Positions 1 through 11,500 of a stretch of DNA of 21,318 nucleotides are shown here, piece after piece (the first letter of the stretch is position 1; every line of letters begins with the position of its first letter). Position numbers and translations under genes: made by a program. Below the pieces are notes generated by a model. That model did not search any database, was not told the origin of the DNA, and saw only the letters and a list, made by a program, of their open reading frames with translations. The DNA comes from Isohypsibius dastychi (taxonomy: Eukaryota; Tardigrada; Eutardigrada; Parachela; Isohypsibiidae): assembly GCA_034696485.1 (NCBI GenBank), contig JAQIWT010000396.1, forward strand, positions 1 through 21,318, written 5' to 3'.

Positions 1-244
1 CAAAGTGACCTCAAAATGGTGTAAATTTTGTCCAGTATTGCTGTTCTCAGACACTCTTCTCGGGAATCTCATTTATGCTTATATCAACTAACAATAATGA
101 ATTTAACCAAACATCAACGCAACTTGTAAAAGACAAGCGAAAAGCCAACAAAAAGGGCCAGAATGAAGGACGAGAAAGGAATCAATCCAAAGTTATCGCA
201 GAAACATAACTAACACAGCATCATGAAACATCACAGAAACAAGA
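1..244. other. 3' flank of CDK8, no gene seen
   Basis: This stretch lies downstream of the CDK8 stop codon and probably holds its 3' UTR. I see no convincing open frame or RNA gene. No canonical AATAAA is present on the minus strand; only a weak CATAAA variant appears near position 70. Confidence 0.5.
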
Positions 245-2437
<2,193 letters not shown>

Positions 2438-2818
2438 GGGATCGCCGTAAAAAGGGACGATCAAAGGATCCGTGAGTGGCAAACGAATCTTGACAGGACG
2501 TGGCTGAAAACTCAACTCAGCGAAGAAAACGTCAACAATAACATTTATGTTCGTTAGCTAGTCAGCTGAACTGTCAGACAGCGAGTGGTTGAGGCCCCAA
2601 AATCACTGCTCAATCCCCTTTATCTGTTTCAACCTATGCCAAGCTTCCACCCTTCATTGGAGCGCCAATAGCTTCCACCCGTAATCGGAGAAATTGTTTG
2701 AAATCATTTCAATCATTCCGTCATTTTTTTCTGCAAGTCGACAATTTATCGTTTTAAGAAGTTCCCGATAGCATGTTTAGCGCGTAAGATTTAGAACCTA
2801 TCTGCCCTCGTTTTAGGG
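2438..2818. promoter_or_regulatory. CDK8-CHERP divergent promoter region
   Basis: These 381 bases separate the start codons of two divergent genes, so they should hold both promoters and 5' UTRs. Two CCAAT boxes face each other at 2656-2660 and 2665-2669. Each sits at the edge of a copy of a 21-base imperfect direct repeat. GTCAGCTGAA at 2561-2570 is one base short of a palindrome that recurs elsewhere in the window. No TATA box is evident. Promoter function is inferred from position and motifs. Confidence 0.65.
2642..2690. repeat. Imperfect 21-bp direct repeat with facing CCAAT boxes
   Basis: Copy one spans 2642-2662 and copy two 2670-2690. Both begin AGCTTCCACCC and end GGAG, with three mismatches in 21 bases. 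Between and overlapping them, ATTGG-AGCG-CCAAT forms two opposed CCAAT boxes at 2656-2669. Confidence 0.8.
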
Positions 2819-4271
2819 ATGGAAGTAAACCCTCCGAACGACCCCGGTAAGAAGATCGAACCTTTCAACCAAATGAAACCAAATCGCACGTTTCCGTTAT
2901 AGTAAACTCTATGCTTTTTTATCGACAACTGACGAATTGGTCATTTTGCAGAATTGAAGAAGATTATCGACACTCTTGCCGCTTATGTCGCCAAAAATGG
3001 AACGCAATTCGAAACCATTGTCAAAGAACGAGAAAAAGCGAATCCGCAATTTTATTTCCTTCGCGGGGGAGAACATCACGGGTACTACATGCAATGTATT
3101 CAGAATGAACAGAGGAAAACAGCTGCAGGTTCCAGTTCCTCCTCATCACAAGCCAGCAGCTCATCGGCATCAGTTCCAGCTGCCGACCCGATGGCGCGAG
3201 TTCGACAAGCTGTCGCACAGTTGCAGAATGAAAAAGCAATTCCACCTTCGAGCAGTTTGAATCCTGCGCCACCGAGACAAGTTGCTCCACCACCTCTTCC
3301 AGTTCCACAGACGCCTTCGGTTTCTGGCTCATATGCGCAATCTTTCACACCGGAATCCCAGGATTACGGGCGTCCGCAGTATGGGTTACCCCAACCTGGA
3401 CAGCAAGGAATCCCGGCAAGATTTTATCCTCCACCTGGTTGGCACGCAGGAGATGGTGGAAGGCCGCAGATGCCTCCGCATGATTTCAGTCAGATGCCGC
3501 CAGGACAGCAAGCATATCCAGGTTCGCTTTCCACAAGAGCATTTTACTCTTTAAATGCTATGATAAAATAGCGGTTATGATTATGACCAAAATATGGAAT
3601 TTGTTGTTCCGATAGGTTCTTTCCCGATGCGAGCTCGATTCCCCCCTCCAATGGGTCAGCCGCCGTTCAACCCAATGTTTGGGCCACCACCAGGATACCC
3701 AGGAATTCCACCAGAAAGATTCAGACAGTTCGCGCCGCCGCCGATGGGTAATTTTGGTTTTCATGGGGGTCTTGTCTCAGATTCTTATGTGGAACCGCAT
3801 CCTCCTCCACAGCGGCATGATCCGCGTCCATGGTACGATCTGCCAGCTGGAGTTATGCTTGCTCAAATCCGGACGGAAGAGACGGGTTATCGGAGCTTGG
3901 ATCCTGGTTTAATGAACATTCCACCTCCACAGCCTATCACCGATAATATCCTCAAAGCTCTGGAATCTTATTATGCACCACCAAATCCATCTCAACCCCG
4001 CAGTGCGGAAGGCTTTGAGAAGTTGGGGCTGTATGATTTTTATAAGGCCAAAGATGCCGCCAAGAAAGCACTGCAACGAGGAGAATCTCCACGTCAGTAT
4101 CATCCTGGACGATCAAGATCACCGACACCGGAATCAAGATATCGCTCCCGGTCGAGGTCAAGATCACGATCAAGATCGGAATCTCGATCCAGATCCAGCT
4201 CACGATCTCGCACCCCTGAAAGACGACGTCGATCAAGGTCGCCTCGCCGACGCAGTCGCTCCAGGTCATAA
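2819..4271 (+). CDS. CHERP: CHERP-like SURP/RS-domain splicing factor (short form)
   Basis: CHERP is a nuclear RNA-processing protein linked to the U2 snRNP and to expression of calcium-handling genes. Three exons join in phase (2819-2846, 2952-3521, 3616-4271) to give 417 residues. In order they hold a SURP domain (about 10-58, with ANPQFYFLRGGEHHGYY), a poly-Ser stretch (about 63-80), a Pro/Gly/Gln-rich linker, and a CHERP-specific block (about 273-350) with DLPAGVM, SLDPGLM, ESYYAPP and GLYDFYKAK. An RS domain (about 365-417) rich in RSRS dipeptides runs to the stop. Known CHERP proteins also have a CID domain after SURP and a C-terminal G-patch. Neither is present here: the introns are only 105 and 94 bases, and the NAP1-like gene begins 137 bases past the stop. 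The junction at 3521/3616 was chosen because the other acceptor, near 3571, leads to a stop. The SURP and DLPAGVM blocks make the family call firm; function of the short form is not known. Confidence 0.9.
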
Positions 4272-4408
4272 TTGGGAAGACATGATCTCAAAAGGTAGTG
4301 ATTTTGAATTTTATTCAACTAGTTTTTTATACACTGAGTTAAGTTGTTAAAATGGCAGTAATGTAACCTGAAATTATAAACTATGAGCATAATATCGACC
4401 AGAACAAA
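4272..4408. other. Convergent 3' region between CHERP and NAP1-like gene
   Basis: Only 137 bases separate the two stop codons, so both 3' UTRs must lie within or beyond this gap. No G-patch coding potential or other gene is seen. A minus-strand poly(A) signal lies at 4310-4315. No canonical plus-strand signal for CHERP appears here, so its transcript may run into the NAP1-like gene. Confidence 0.6.
4310..4315 (-). terminator. Poly(A) signal AATAAA for NAP1-like gene
   Basis: AATAAA reads on the minus strand about 94 bases past the NAP1-like stop codon, a normal distance for a 3' end signal. It sits about 40 bases beyond the CHERP stop on the other strand. Confidence 0.6.
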
Positions 4409-5937
4409 CTAAAATCGTGTCACATCGTTGAGAATGTTTTCATAGAAGCAGATTTTCTTAGGTATGATATGTTGACGGATGTAAATCCCGTTCTTGATAT
4501 CTGTTGTGGTGGTTGTGATGAGTTCTTCGTTTTCTGGGTGGTAGAAGGGTTCAGGTCAGGTCTGGTTCTGACTCATGTTTAGCATTTCTGCCTTAGCTAG
4601 TCAATAATTTTTTGGTCATTTCTGGTTTACCTTCAGATTTTTCGAGTTCGTCGATCGCGTCGGTAGTCAGCCCAACAAAATGAAAAAATGATGCCTTTTT
4701 TCTGTAGGGTTGTGGGACATCCTTAGCGAGCACACGACATCGAGGAATTGGCTTCGGTAGCGGGTCTAAGGTTATCCCTTCAAATGCTTTGTCTATCCAG
4801 TTGATTTCTGATCCCGTAACCCGATTGACTTCTATTCCGAGACTGTTGATTATGTCGCGTTTTGTTTTGTAGATATAACGATAGTGGAACTTTTTGGTCA
4901 ATGTCGTATTTGTGAAGTATGGATTTGGGGCGAATGAAAAAGTCAGCATGAAACCCTAAGAAGCCTTCGTAATACTGACTTTGAAATTGTTTGAACTGCA
5001 GAAATGAAATGCCTACATGTGGATCCAGGTCAATGAGAATATTTGAGCATGAAACATCTTCCAGATACTCCAGCACAGGTACATCCCAATCCTGTACGTA
5101 AAATAATTCGTGCGCGAATATTTTCGCCCCGAAACTTGTTTTACCTGAATTAGGTTTGTGATTGAGTTCGCGTTTTTAAAAACAGTTAGCCAGAATTTAG
5201 GGATTCCAGCTCGGATTGTCGTGTTTGGGCTCGGAGTGGACGAATTATTTTTATCGCACGTCTGTTTGCAGATACTCTGGAATTTGAAGTTTTAGTGCGA
5301 AAGAATGAGAACCAAGTCAGTTTTTGAGAAGAATTTTGCCGTGTGCTGGGATGCGAAATTTTACCCATTTGATGACCAACCCCTTGTGTGTTTTCGGTTT
5401 GAGTAGCCGGCGGATTATCGTTTTTCGGTCCATTTCCAGATATGATCATCTTTTCCTAAACGAGGCAAAGATGTTATTGTTAGTCAGACAAAAGCTACTC
5501 TGTAAAGTGTTATCTTTACCTTGTTTAGCGATTCGGTCATTTCATCGTAGAAATGAGCTTCCATCCGCGCTGCTTGCTTACTCAACTCCTGTCGCGCGAT
5601 CTTGTAATCCACAAACAGGTTTTTTAGGGCGTTTATCCGCGATTGAAAGCCTTCCACTAATCTGCAGTTAAGCTCGCAGTCGGTTTTTATATCGTGATGA
5701 AAGGGCACTCTGATGGATTCTGTTCACGTGCCTGGTATTAGGACGATTGGCTTCCCCAAGATCCAGGGCAGATTTTACTGCGGCGAAGGATGTGTAATCG
5801 GATTGTTCGGTCCGTGTGAAGACACTGCTGCGAACCGGAAACAGGAAGTCTGGAGACCCAGATATTTTGCATTGTTGGGTCCATTCGTCGGCCTCGTTCG
5901 TCGGTTGAAAACAGCCGATCGGCCGAGCATTATCCAT
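4409..5937 (-). CDS. Divergent NAP1-like nucleosome assembly protein
   Basis: NAP-family proteins are histone chaperones that bind H2A-H2B and move them to and from chromatin. Firm exons are 5661-5520, 5276-5145, 5091-5017, 4955-4631 and 4533-4409. They contain FQSRINALKNL and MEAHFYDEM of the dimerisation helix, the NAP1 hallmark GIPKFWLTVFKN, FSFAPNPYFTN, GSEINWID, ASFFHFVG and the C-terminal RQHIIPK helix. The last acceptor (CACCCAG) was chosen because readthrough from 4630 stops early. Two parts are tentative: a first exon 5937-5732, joined by a GC-AG intron with donor AG|GCACGT, and a middle exon 5455-5381 with donor GGG|GTTGGT. With both, the protein is about 359 residues, near the usual NAP1 size. 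The usual helix segment with LYQPL and KR is not found after FYDEM, and there is no acidic C-terminal tail; it ends in NDVTRF. It could be a specialised paralog or a decaying copy, but all conserved exons stay open. Confidence 0.78.
5662..5731 (-). other. Possible GC-AG intron in NAP1-like gene
   Basis: The ATG-started open frame at 5937 and the conserved LVEGFQSRINALKNL frame differ by one phase. A donor AG|GCACGT at 5731 and acceptor TGCAG at 5662 join them in frame. The same GCACGT donor is used by a well-supported GPD2 intron. An alternative is a GT donor (GG|GTCTCC) spliced to an acceptor near 5710. Confidence 0.45.
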
Positions 5938-6022
5938 TTTTTCGGCAGTTGTTAATGAATGTGGAGTAGCCAGCGTTCCTCAAAACTTTTTCTGCCAAAA
6001 ACGAGACGTTATTTGGTAACTA

Positions 6023-6048
6023 GTAGAGATGTCCACTTGGATCTCTAC
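6023..6048. repeat. Inverted repeat near NAP1-like 5' end
   Basis: The arms GTAGAGAT and ATCTCTAC pair perfectly around a 10-base loop. The repeat lies about 86 bases upstream of the proposed NAP1-like start, so it could fall in its 5' UTR or promoter. Arms of 8 bases are expected about once by chance in a region of this size. Confidence 0.6.
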
Positions 6049-6642
6049 GCAACGTCAGCGTGCGAATACGACTGTCTGTCGCAGAAGATATGAGATTGAA
6101 TTAATTCATCGATTTCCACGCAGAACACATGTGAAATATTGCAAAGCACCAAGATCTGTTAAAATTAGAAACCTTGGTTGTATTTTAACCTTAATTCTTT
6201 AAACTGAACTGCATTTCGTACACCGTAACCTTTTTGTTTTTTGCGACGTTTGGACTCGAGCTGATGTTATTTATGTCTGACCGTTATGCATCAATGTATG
6301 TCAGGTTGCTGATAACTGATTAATGTTCAAAATTAGATTCGTTCGATGATTCCGTTTCACAGTTTTGCTTCTTACTCGCCGATTCTTCTAGTTTATCCGT
6401 GTGAAATCGAAATCCTCGGTCGTGTCTTTCGTGCTTTGCTTCCTTGCTCTGAACACTCATGTCATACTTGGAGATTTTCTCAAATGAAAATACTACCTAG
6501 TACAATGGCCTGCGTTTCGAAAAGGCGATCGAGCGTTTTGTTAACTACAGAGTATTTCCCGTTTTAAGAGTCCTTGACTTGCTTTTGTGTTCCCGAAGCC
6601 CAGCCATCATTCTTTGTAATTAAATATAAAACCTGAGAAACG

Positions 6643-6683
6643 TTCAGGGATAACCAAAATATACCCACTAGGCCATCCCTGAA
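6643..6683. repeat. Inverted repeat, 9-base arms
   Basis: TTCAGGGAT at 6643-6651 and ATCCCTGAA at 6675-6683 are perfect reverse complements with a 23-base spacer. No transposon ends or target duplication are seen around it. Confidence 0.6.
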
Positions 6684-7247
6684 ATTTTTCCGTCGATTTT
6701 ACTAGTAATGCGTATAGCATACAGAAGATGTTCCTAATTTTTGAGTCCGAAAAAATATCTCGCTTCGCTCGCTTTAATTATATGTGGTGAGAAGTGAAAT
6801 GATCCATGAAGCCGCACTTGGCAAATTAATGATCATTTTTATAATCATTTTTCGCCATTTGCCGATGTTGACCGGCAATAAATCGCCAACTGTAAGCTGT
6901 AAAAAATCAGCAGTTGAATGATGGAAGGCATATGTCTCATAATGCTCATCTGCTCCATAAACCATTAAAATGTGGTTCTCGTGCCGATTTTTAAGACCAT
7001 CAATTTAAAAAGTCACGCAATCTGTTTCCGAAAGGGCACCGAAAGATCGTACGATTTTATTCCGCTGATATCCATCTATATCATTTTAAGTGCGTTTACA
7101 GTCCATCCATAATTGCTATTCTCAACGTTTTAGAACTCAAAATGGGACCTTTTAAAAAGCAATCAGAGCAAATCGAATTTTCAGCGTTAATCTTGCTTTT
7201 CTTAACTGAAGACAGTTTGGTGATATCGAGTCGAGCAGCGGGGTAGA

Positions 7248-7273
7248 AATCGGCTGACTTTGACAAGCCGATT
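7248..7273. repeat. Inverted repeat, 8-base arms
   Basis: AATCGGCT and AGCCGATT pair perfectly around a 10-base loop. The geometry matches the repeat at 6023-6048, but the sequences are unrelated. Confidence 0.55.
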
Positions 7274-7803
7274 CTGTGATTAATGGAGCGCTATTATTTT
7301 GTAGTTATGTGCCGTAGCTAAAAAAGCGTTGGTCTTCTAAAAATTTAAACGGTTATGGTTCTACCACAAAGAAAGAAGACGTCGAGGATTTTCGTTGCTA
7401 ACACTTCTCTCGCAAGTTCTTCTACTTTCCAATCGTCTCACTCTGTTGGACAAGAAGATCGATATTTATAGGGAAACGTGGTGGTGTGTTTTTGGCATGC
7501 CGAATCTCATTTTACTCAAACTCCCTGGAATGCGGCCTTGTATGTGAAGCTTTGCCAGATCAGTCCGCGGTTGATTGTAAAAGGGATAAAATTCAAGAGC
7601 AACCAACCCCTGCTGATTTTAATATTATTTGACGGCCCGCGGCGTTGCGTATCTTTATACATAGCAGTCTTCCCCCGGTTAATCCACATCTCACGCAGGA
7701 TTCTGAATGGGTCGCGTTTGTGCGTGAGGAGCGCCGACGTTTTTACTTTCTTGTCTTTGGAAATATTTTTCCCCCCACATGATTTGATGATAACAGTACG
7801 TGA

Positions 7804-7849
7804 ATGGCTGCTTTCATAACGGGTTCAGATCCGTGGTGGTTTGACAAAA
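7804..7849 (+). other. Possible 5' UTR exon part with upstream ORF
   Basis: An ATG at 7804 opens 15 codons that end at a good donor, AAAA|GTATGT. Splicing to the acceptor at 8505 would extend the frame 14 more codons to a TGA at 8550-8552, just before the peptidase start. The exon is inferred from splice signals only, and its 5' end is unknown. Confidence 0.3.
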
Positions 7850-8578
7850 GTATGTTTTCTCTCGCGTGTTTGCATTACATTCATCCGACTGCGACCACAG
7901 TCAATAATCTTCATTATTTGATCCTGTGGTGTTGAGTTTATCGGGACTGTATTTGAATCTTTTCACGGCGACGCCTGTTTTAATAATTCAGTGTCATCTT
8001 ATCGTTTTATTTATCTGCAATCGGAACGTGACTTGTTTGTCGGAAACGCAATTAGATAGTCTGCTGTAAGTTGATTAGACTTCAGTTCTTAAACTTACCG
8101 GCATTGGTCACTCATAGTATTTTTGATTGCTTCAAGTACGTACTGCAACCTGTAATTTGTTATTGATTTCTTCGATGACATCTCTATGCGGGATATCTGA
8201 AGTTTGAAATGCTGGTGATGAGTGTAATCACCTGGTCATTTTGTTAAACCACATCGGATCCTTTGTCCGGACACGTGTTTTTCTGACCACTTGTCACGAA
8301 AGGAGCAACGATGTTGTGGTATTTATTTCATAGCACAAAATTAGCAGTTCTGGATAAGCCATGATTCTTCAAGCAAGGAAATCTCAGTTGATTAATTTTT
8401 GATTTATTTTGACAAATAAAGGTTGAAAATGTGACTGTTGGTTCGGAGATATTTATGACACCGATGGTGTTTTGTGTTATATGATTGTTTTTCTTAAAAT
8501 TTCAGGTAGTTGGGCAGACGAATTGTTTTGGATCGCGGAGATTAGAACTTGATTCCATTCTTCCTGTCAATGATCTTC

Positions 8579-11500
8579 ATGGCTTCCTCCCGGCAATCTC
8601 AGCTTTTCGAGGCCGAAACCCTTCCTTTGAGCGAACAAGCTCTTTTGGATGCAGCGCCCGACGAAGACGTCTCTGGATTTAATAACACAGCTAATTCATC
8701 AAGTAACACGATATGTTGTCCCGAGGATCAATTGGACAACACCGATTATTCCCAAAACTGGAACTCTAAATTTGCGGTTTCAATTCATGGCCCCTCGACT
8801 CACGCAACAAAGAGGCACAAATGCTGGAATTACTTATACCGGCACCGGGTGTTTTTGATATCAGTCACGTTATGCTTACTGGCATGGATAGTATTCACCG
8901 TGGTAAGCTGATATATTAATAACTGACCGCTTCATGTTCTTCATCTTCATCCGAAAATCATGATATCTGTCAGCTGACAGATCAAATGATTCTTTTGCAT
9001 GTCGTGATGATTTGTGGACCTGGGGATTTTTTAGGAATGTATTATTCAGTCACGAGAATACGGACTGATATTTAATACCGAGATGTTTTTACAGGTCACG
9101 CTATATACAATTATGCAACTGCAATCACAGTGCAGCATATCATCCTCTTATCATCACACCGGCTCCGCGGGTAATATTTCAATGTTGATCAGATAATCTG
9201 ATAATAAAATCGTAAAGTTTATTCTCCGTTTATCACACTCACACCTCATTCTGAGAACGAATTCAATGATTATTCAACATTGTCAGGCTCGCTCACATTC
9301 CGAAAACATGAATTCTGAAAATAGTTTCACAAGGCGACGATGTAACGACTTTTTTCCTCAACACTGTTCTCGAAAACATGAATGATGCACCACTGTATAG
9401 AAATCTCAGAATTAGCAAGTTTGAAGATGCTGCCCGAGGGAAGATACCAAGCTTAAGTGTTAGTGGAGTGTGAAGTAGGATGTGATATTGCTGCAAATTG
9501 ACACTTCTTTCCGCCAGCAAGTATTATTAGCCGAACTTGATCTCGGCAAGTGCAACGCAAGAAAAGTCATGATCTATGCCAACAAATAATCTCGTATTCT
9601 TTTGTAAACAGCGACATTCCTGCTGGATTAACCCGGGCTTTTTTGCAGTTACTTCCGGCCCAAAGAACGCATCTTGTGATAAACAGAGCGAAAAAAGCGT
9701 GAATATTTCTCAACAAATCTGCACGTCGTTTGAATGCGTTACAACAGGTGACCATCCATCGCATAACTTTTCTATGCCACTTTTTGTCAAAACATCAAAT
9801 ATCAACGAAATAAAATTTCTTTCCAAATTCGTGAAGTTATTTTTGCATACAGAATTTCTACCAATTAACATAGTTTACTTCTTTGGTGATTTTCTCTCTT
9901 ATTTTGCGGAGACACCCAAATCAATCAAGATTTGTTGAAGCTTCTGAACTTTGAGATGTCTCTGACAATTTCTCACGTCGAAAAGTCACTTGAAATGTCA
10001 GACGAAATTACCACTTCTGTGTTTGTTTTTTTGGGAATGCAGAACTTCACTGTCAGACAAGTCAAAATAATTTTCTATGTGATTTCGTACTTTATGAATA
10101 AGAATGAATGACTATCTACAATCTCAGCTATCGATGCAAAAAATAAAAACAAAATAAAATTCTATCTCGCCAGCGAAACTCACTTAGAGTAAATATCATG
10201 TCAGAATCTCTTCTGTACATATAAATTATTGCGTTCCGTGATACGCAAGTTCTCGTTACAAAAGAGTTTGTTTTTACCGTGTCATTTAATCCACGGCAGT
10301 TTGGTGTTGTGAGTATGTCGATCTTATGAATTTCGGTTTTTTATTGTAGCCGCTCGTCTTATAAGCGCGATGGATTTCAAAGTGGATCCATGCCATGACT
10401 TTTTCCAATTTGCATGTGCAAAGTGGAACAAAGAGCATATCATACCGGAAGACCGAACCAGTATCTCGACCTTTGAAGTTATGGCTGATAAAGTTCAAGT
10501 TCAGTTAAGAAGTAAATTGACTCAAAATTGTTTGAAATAATCATAATCTCATTTGGTTGTTCTTAAGGATTACTAGAGGAGCCGGATACTAATAAGACCG
10601 TGGAATCTATGAAGAAAGCAAAGAAGATGTTTGCGTCATGCATGAATGTCTCGGAAATCGAGCAGATAGGCGACAGGCCTTTGAAAGATATAATGAAACG
10701 CTTTGGCGGCTGGCCGGTTGTTTCATCGGGGAAGAATATTTGGTCGGAAGACAAGATGAACATGTCTATCGAGGAATTAATAGCGACTATTCATCGGGAG
10801 CTTAATATTGTCCTCGTTGTTGATCAGTGGGTTGGTCCTGACGACAAAGACTCGGAAAAACACATTCTTCAGGTGATGATTTTTTTTGACAAATCTGGAA
10901 ACAGATTGACTACGAAACCAAAGGTCATGCGTAAAAAGTGGACTCATGTTGATGGGCTTTTTTCTTATTTTATACAGATTGACCAGCCGGATTTTGCTTT
11001 ACCAAGTAGAGATCATTATATCAACGCGCAGTGGAGCAAAGATTTGGAAGCGTATTTGCAGTATATGGTTGATGTTGCGCAGGTATTCGGCGCACCTCCA
11101 ACACCAAGCGTCCGAAAACAATTACAAGAAGCGCTGAAAGTGGAAATCAGCCTGGCAAATGTGAGTATGATGGCAATTTAACCAAACAAAGTCGTCAAAT
11201 GGAATGTGGTTCAGTTTCCAACTATTTTTTTCTGTAGGCCAGCTCGCCGGAATCTGAGAGGCAAGCCACCCGCAGCGCCCTCTACAATAAGATGACTGTT
11301 TCCGAATTGCAAAAACACGTGCCGGAATTTGACTGGAAATTATATTTCCGCACATTCCTGGGTTATGATCTGGAGGAAACCCAGGAGATTGTTGCTTATG
11401 GACTGCCATATCTGCGAGCAGCAACAAGCGCGATAAAGCGAGCCAACAAGAGGGCGGTTTGGAATTATGCGCTATGGCGAGTGGCCATGGAATTTGCGCC

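Larger units (their letters stand above)
5938..8569. other. Divergent intergenic region, no convincing gene
   Basis: This 2.6 kb lies between the divergent NAP1-like and M13 peptidase starts. The longest open frame (7478-7819, plus) opens with GTG triplets, lacks an ATG start and matches no family I know. Three perfect inverted repeats with 8-9 base arms lie at 6023-6048, 6643-6683 and 7248-7273. Near 8490 a pyrimidine tract ending TTTCAG looks like a 5' UTR intron acceptor for the peptidase gene, and a matching donor lies at 7850. A TATA-like ATATTTATAG lies near 7462. No tRNA or snRNA was recognised. Confidence 0.6.

Noticed and set aside
2438-2515. N-terminal extension of CDK8 upstream of MDYEF
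   Set aside because: The frame is open upstream but has no ATG, and CDK8 proteins begin at the conserved MDY.
3571-3615. Alternative CHERP acceptor near 3571 (AAAATAG)
   Set aside because: Joining the 3521 donor to this acceptor leads to an in-frame TAG before the next conserved block, while the acceptor at 3615 keeps the frame open.
4100-4270. GATC/AGATC-rich low-complexity DNA as a possible satellite
   Set aside because: The repetition follows from Arg-Ser codons of the CHERP RS domain, with no regular non-coding period.
4561-4630. Continuous reading of the NAP1-like exon past 4631
   Set aside because: It stops after a few codons. The donor GAAG|GTAAAC and acceptor CACCCAG join the conserved C-terminal helix in phase.
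5186-5380. Open minus-strand frame running past the tentative NAP1-like middle exon
   Set aside because: It has no NAP similarity and is out of frame with GIPKFW, so it is treated as intron readthrough.
7478-7819. 113-codon open frame in the M13 upstream region
   Set aside because: It opens with GTG triplets, has no ATG at its start and resembles no family I know. Its length is within chance for this region.
7820-7840. tRNA B-box-like GGTTCAGATCC
   Set aside because: The base after GTTCA is not the required A58, and no A-box or acceptor stem is found at the right spacing.
8990-9080. Box C/D snoRNA-like motifs (GTGATGA and CTGA) in M13 intron 1
   Set aside because: The spacing is plausible, but no terminal stem pairs around the boxes and no internal C' and D' pair is clear.
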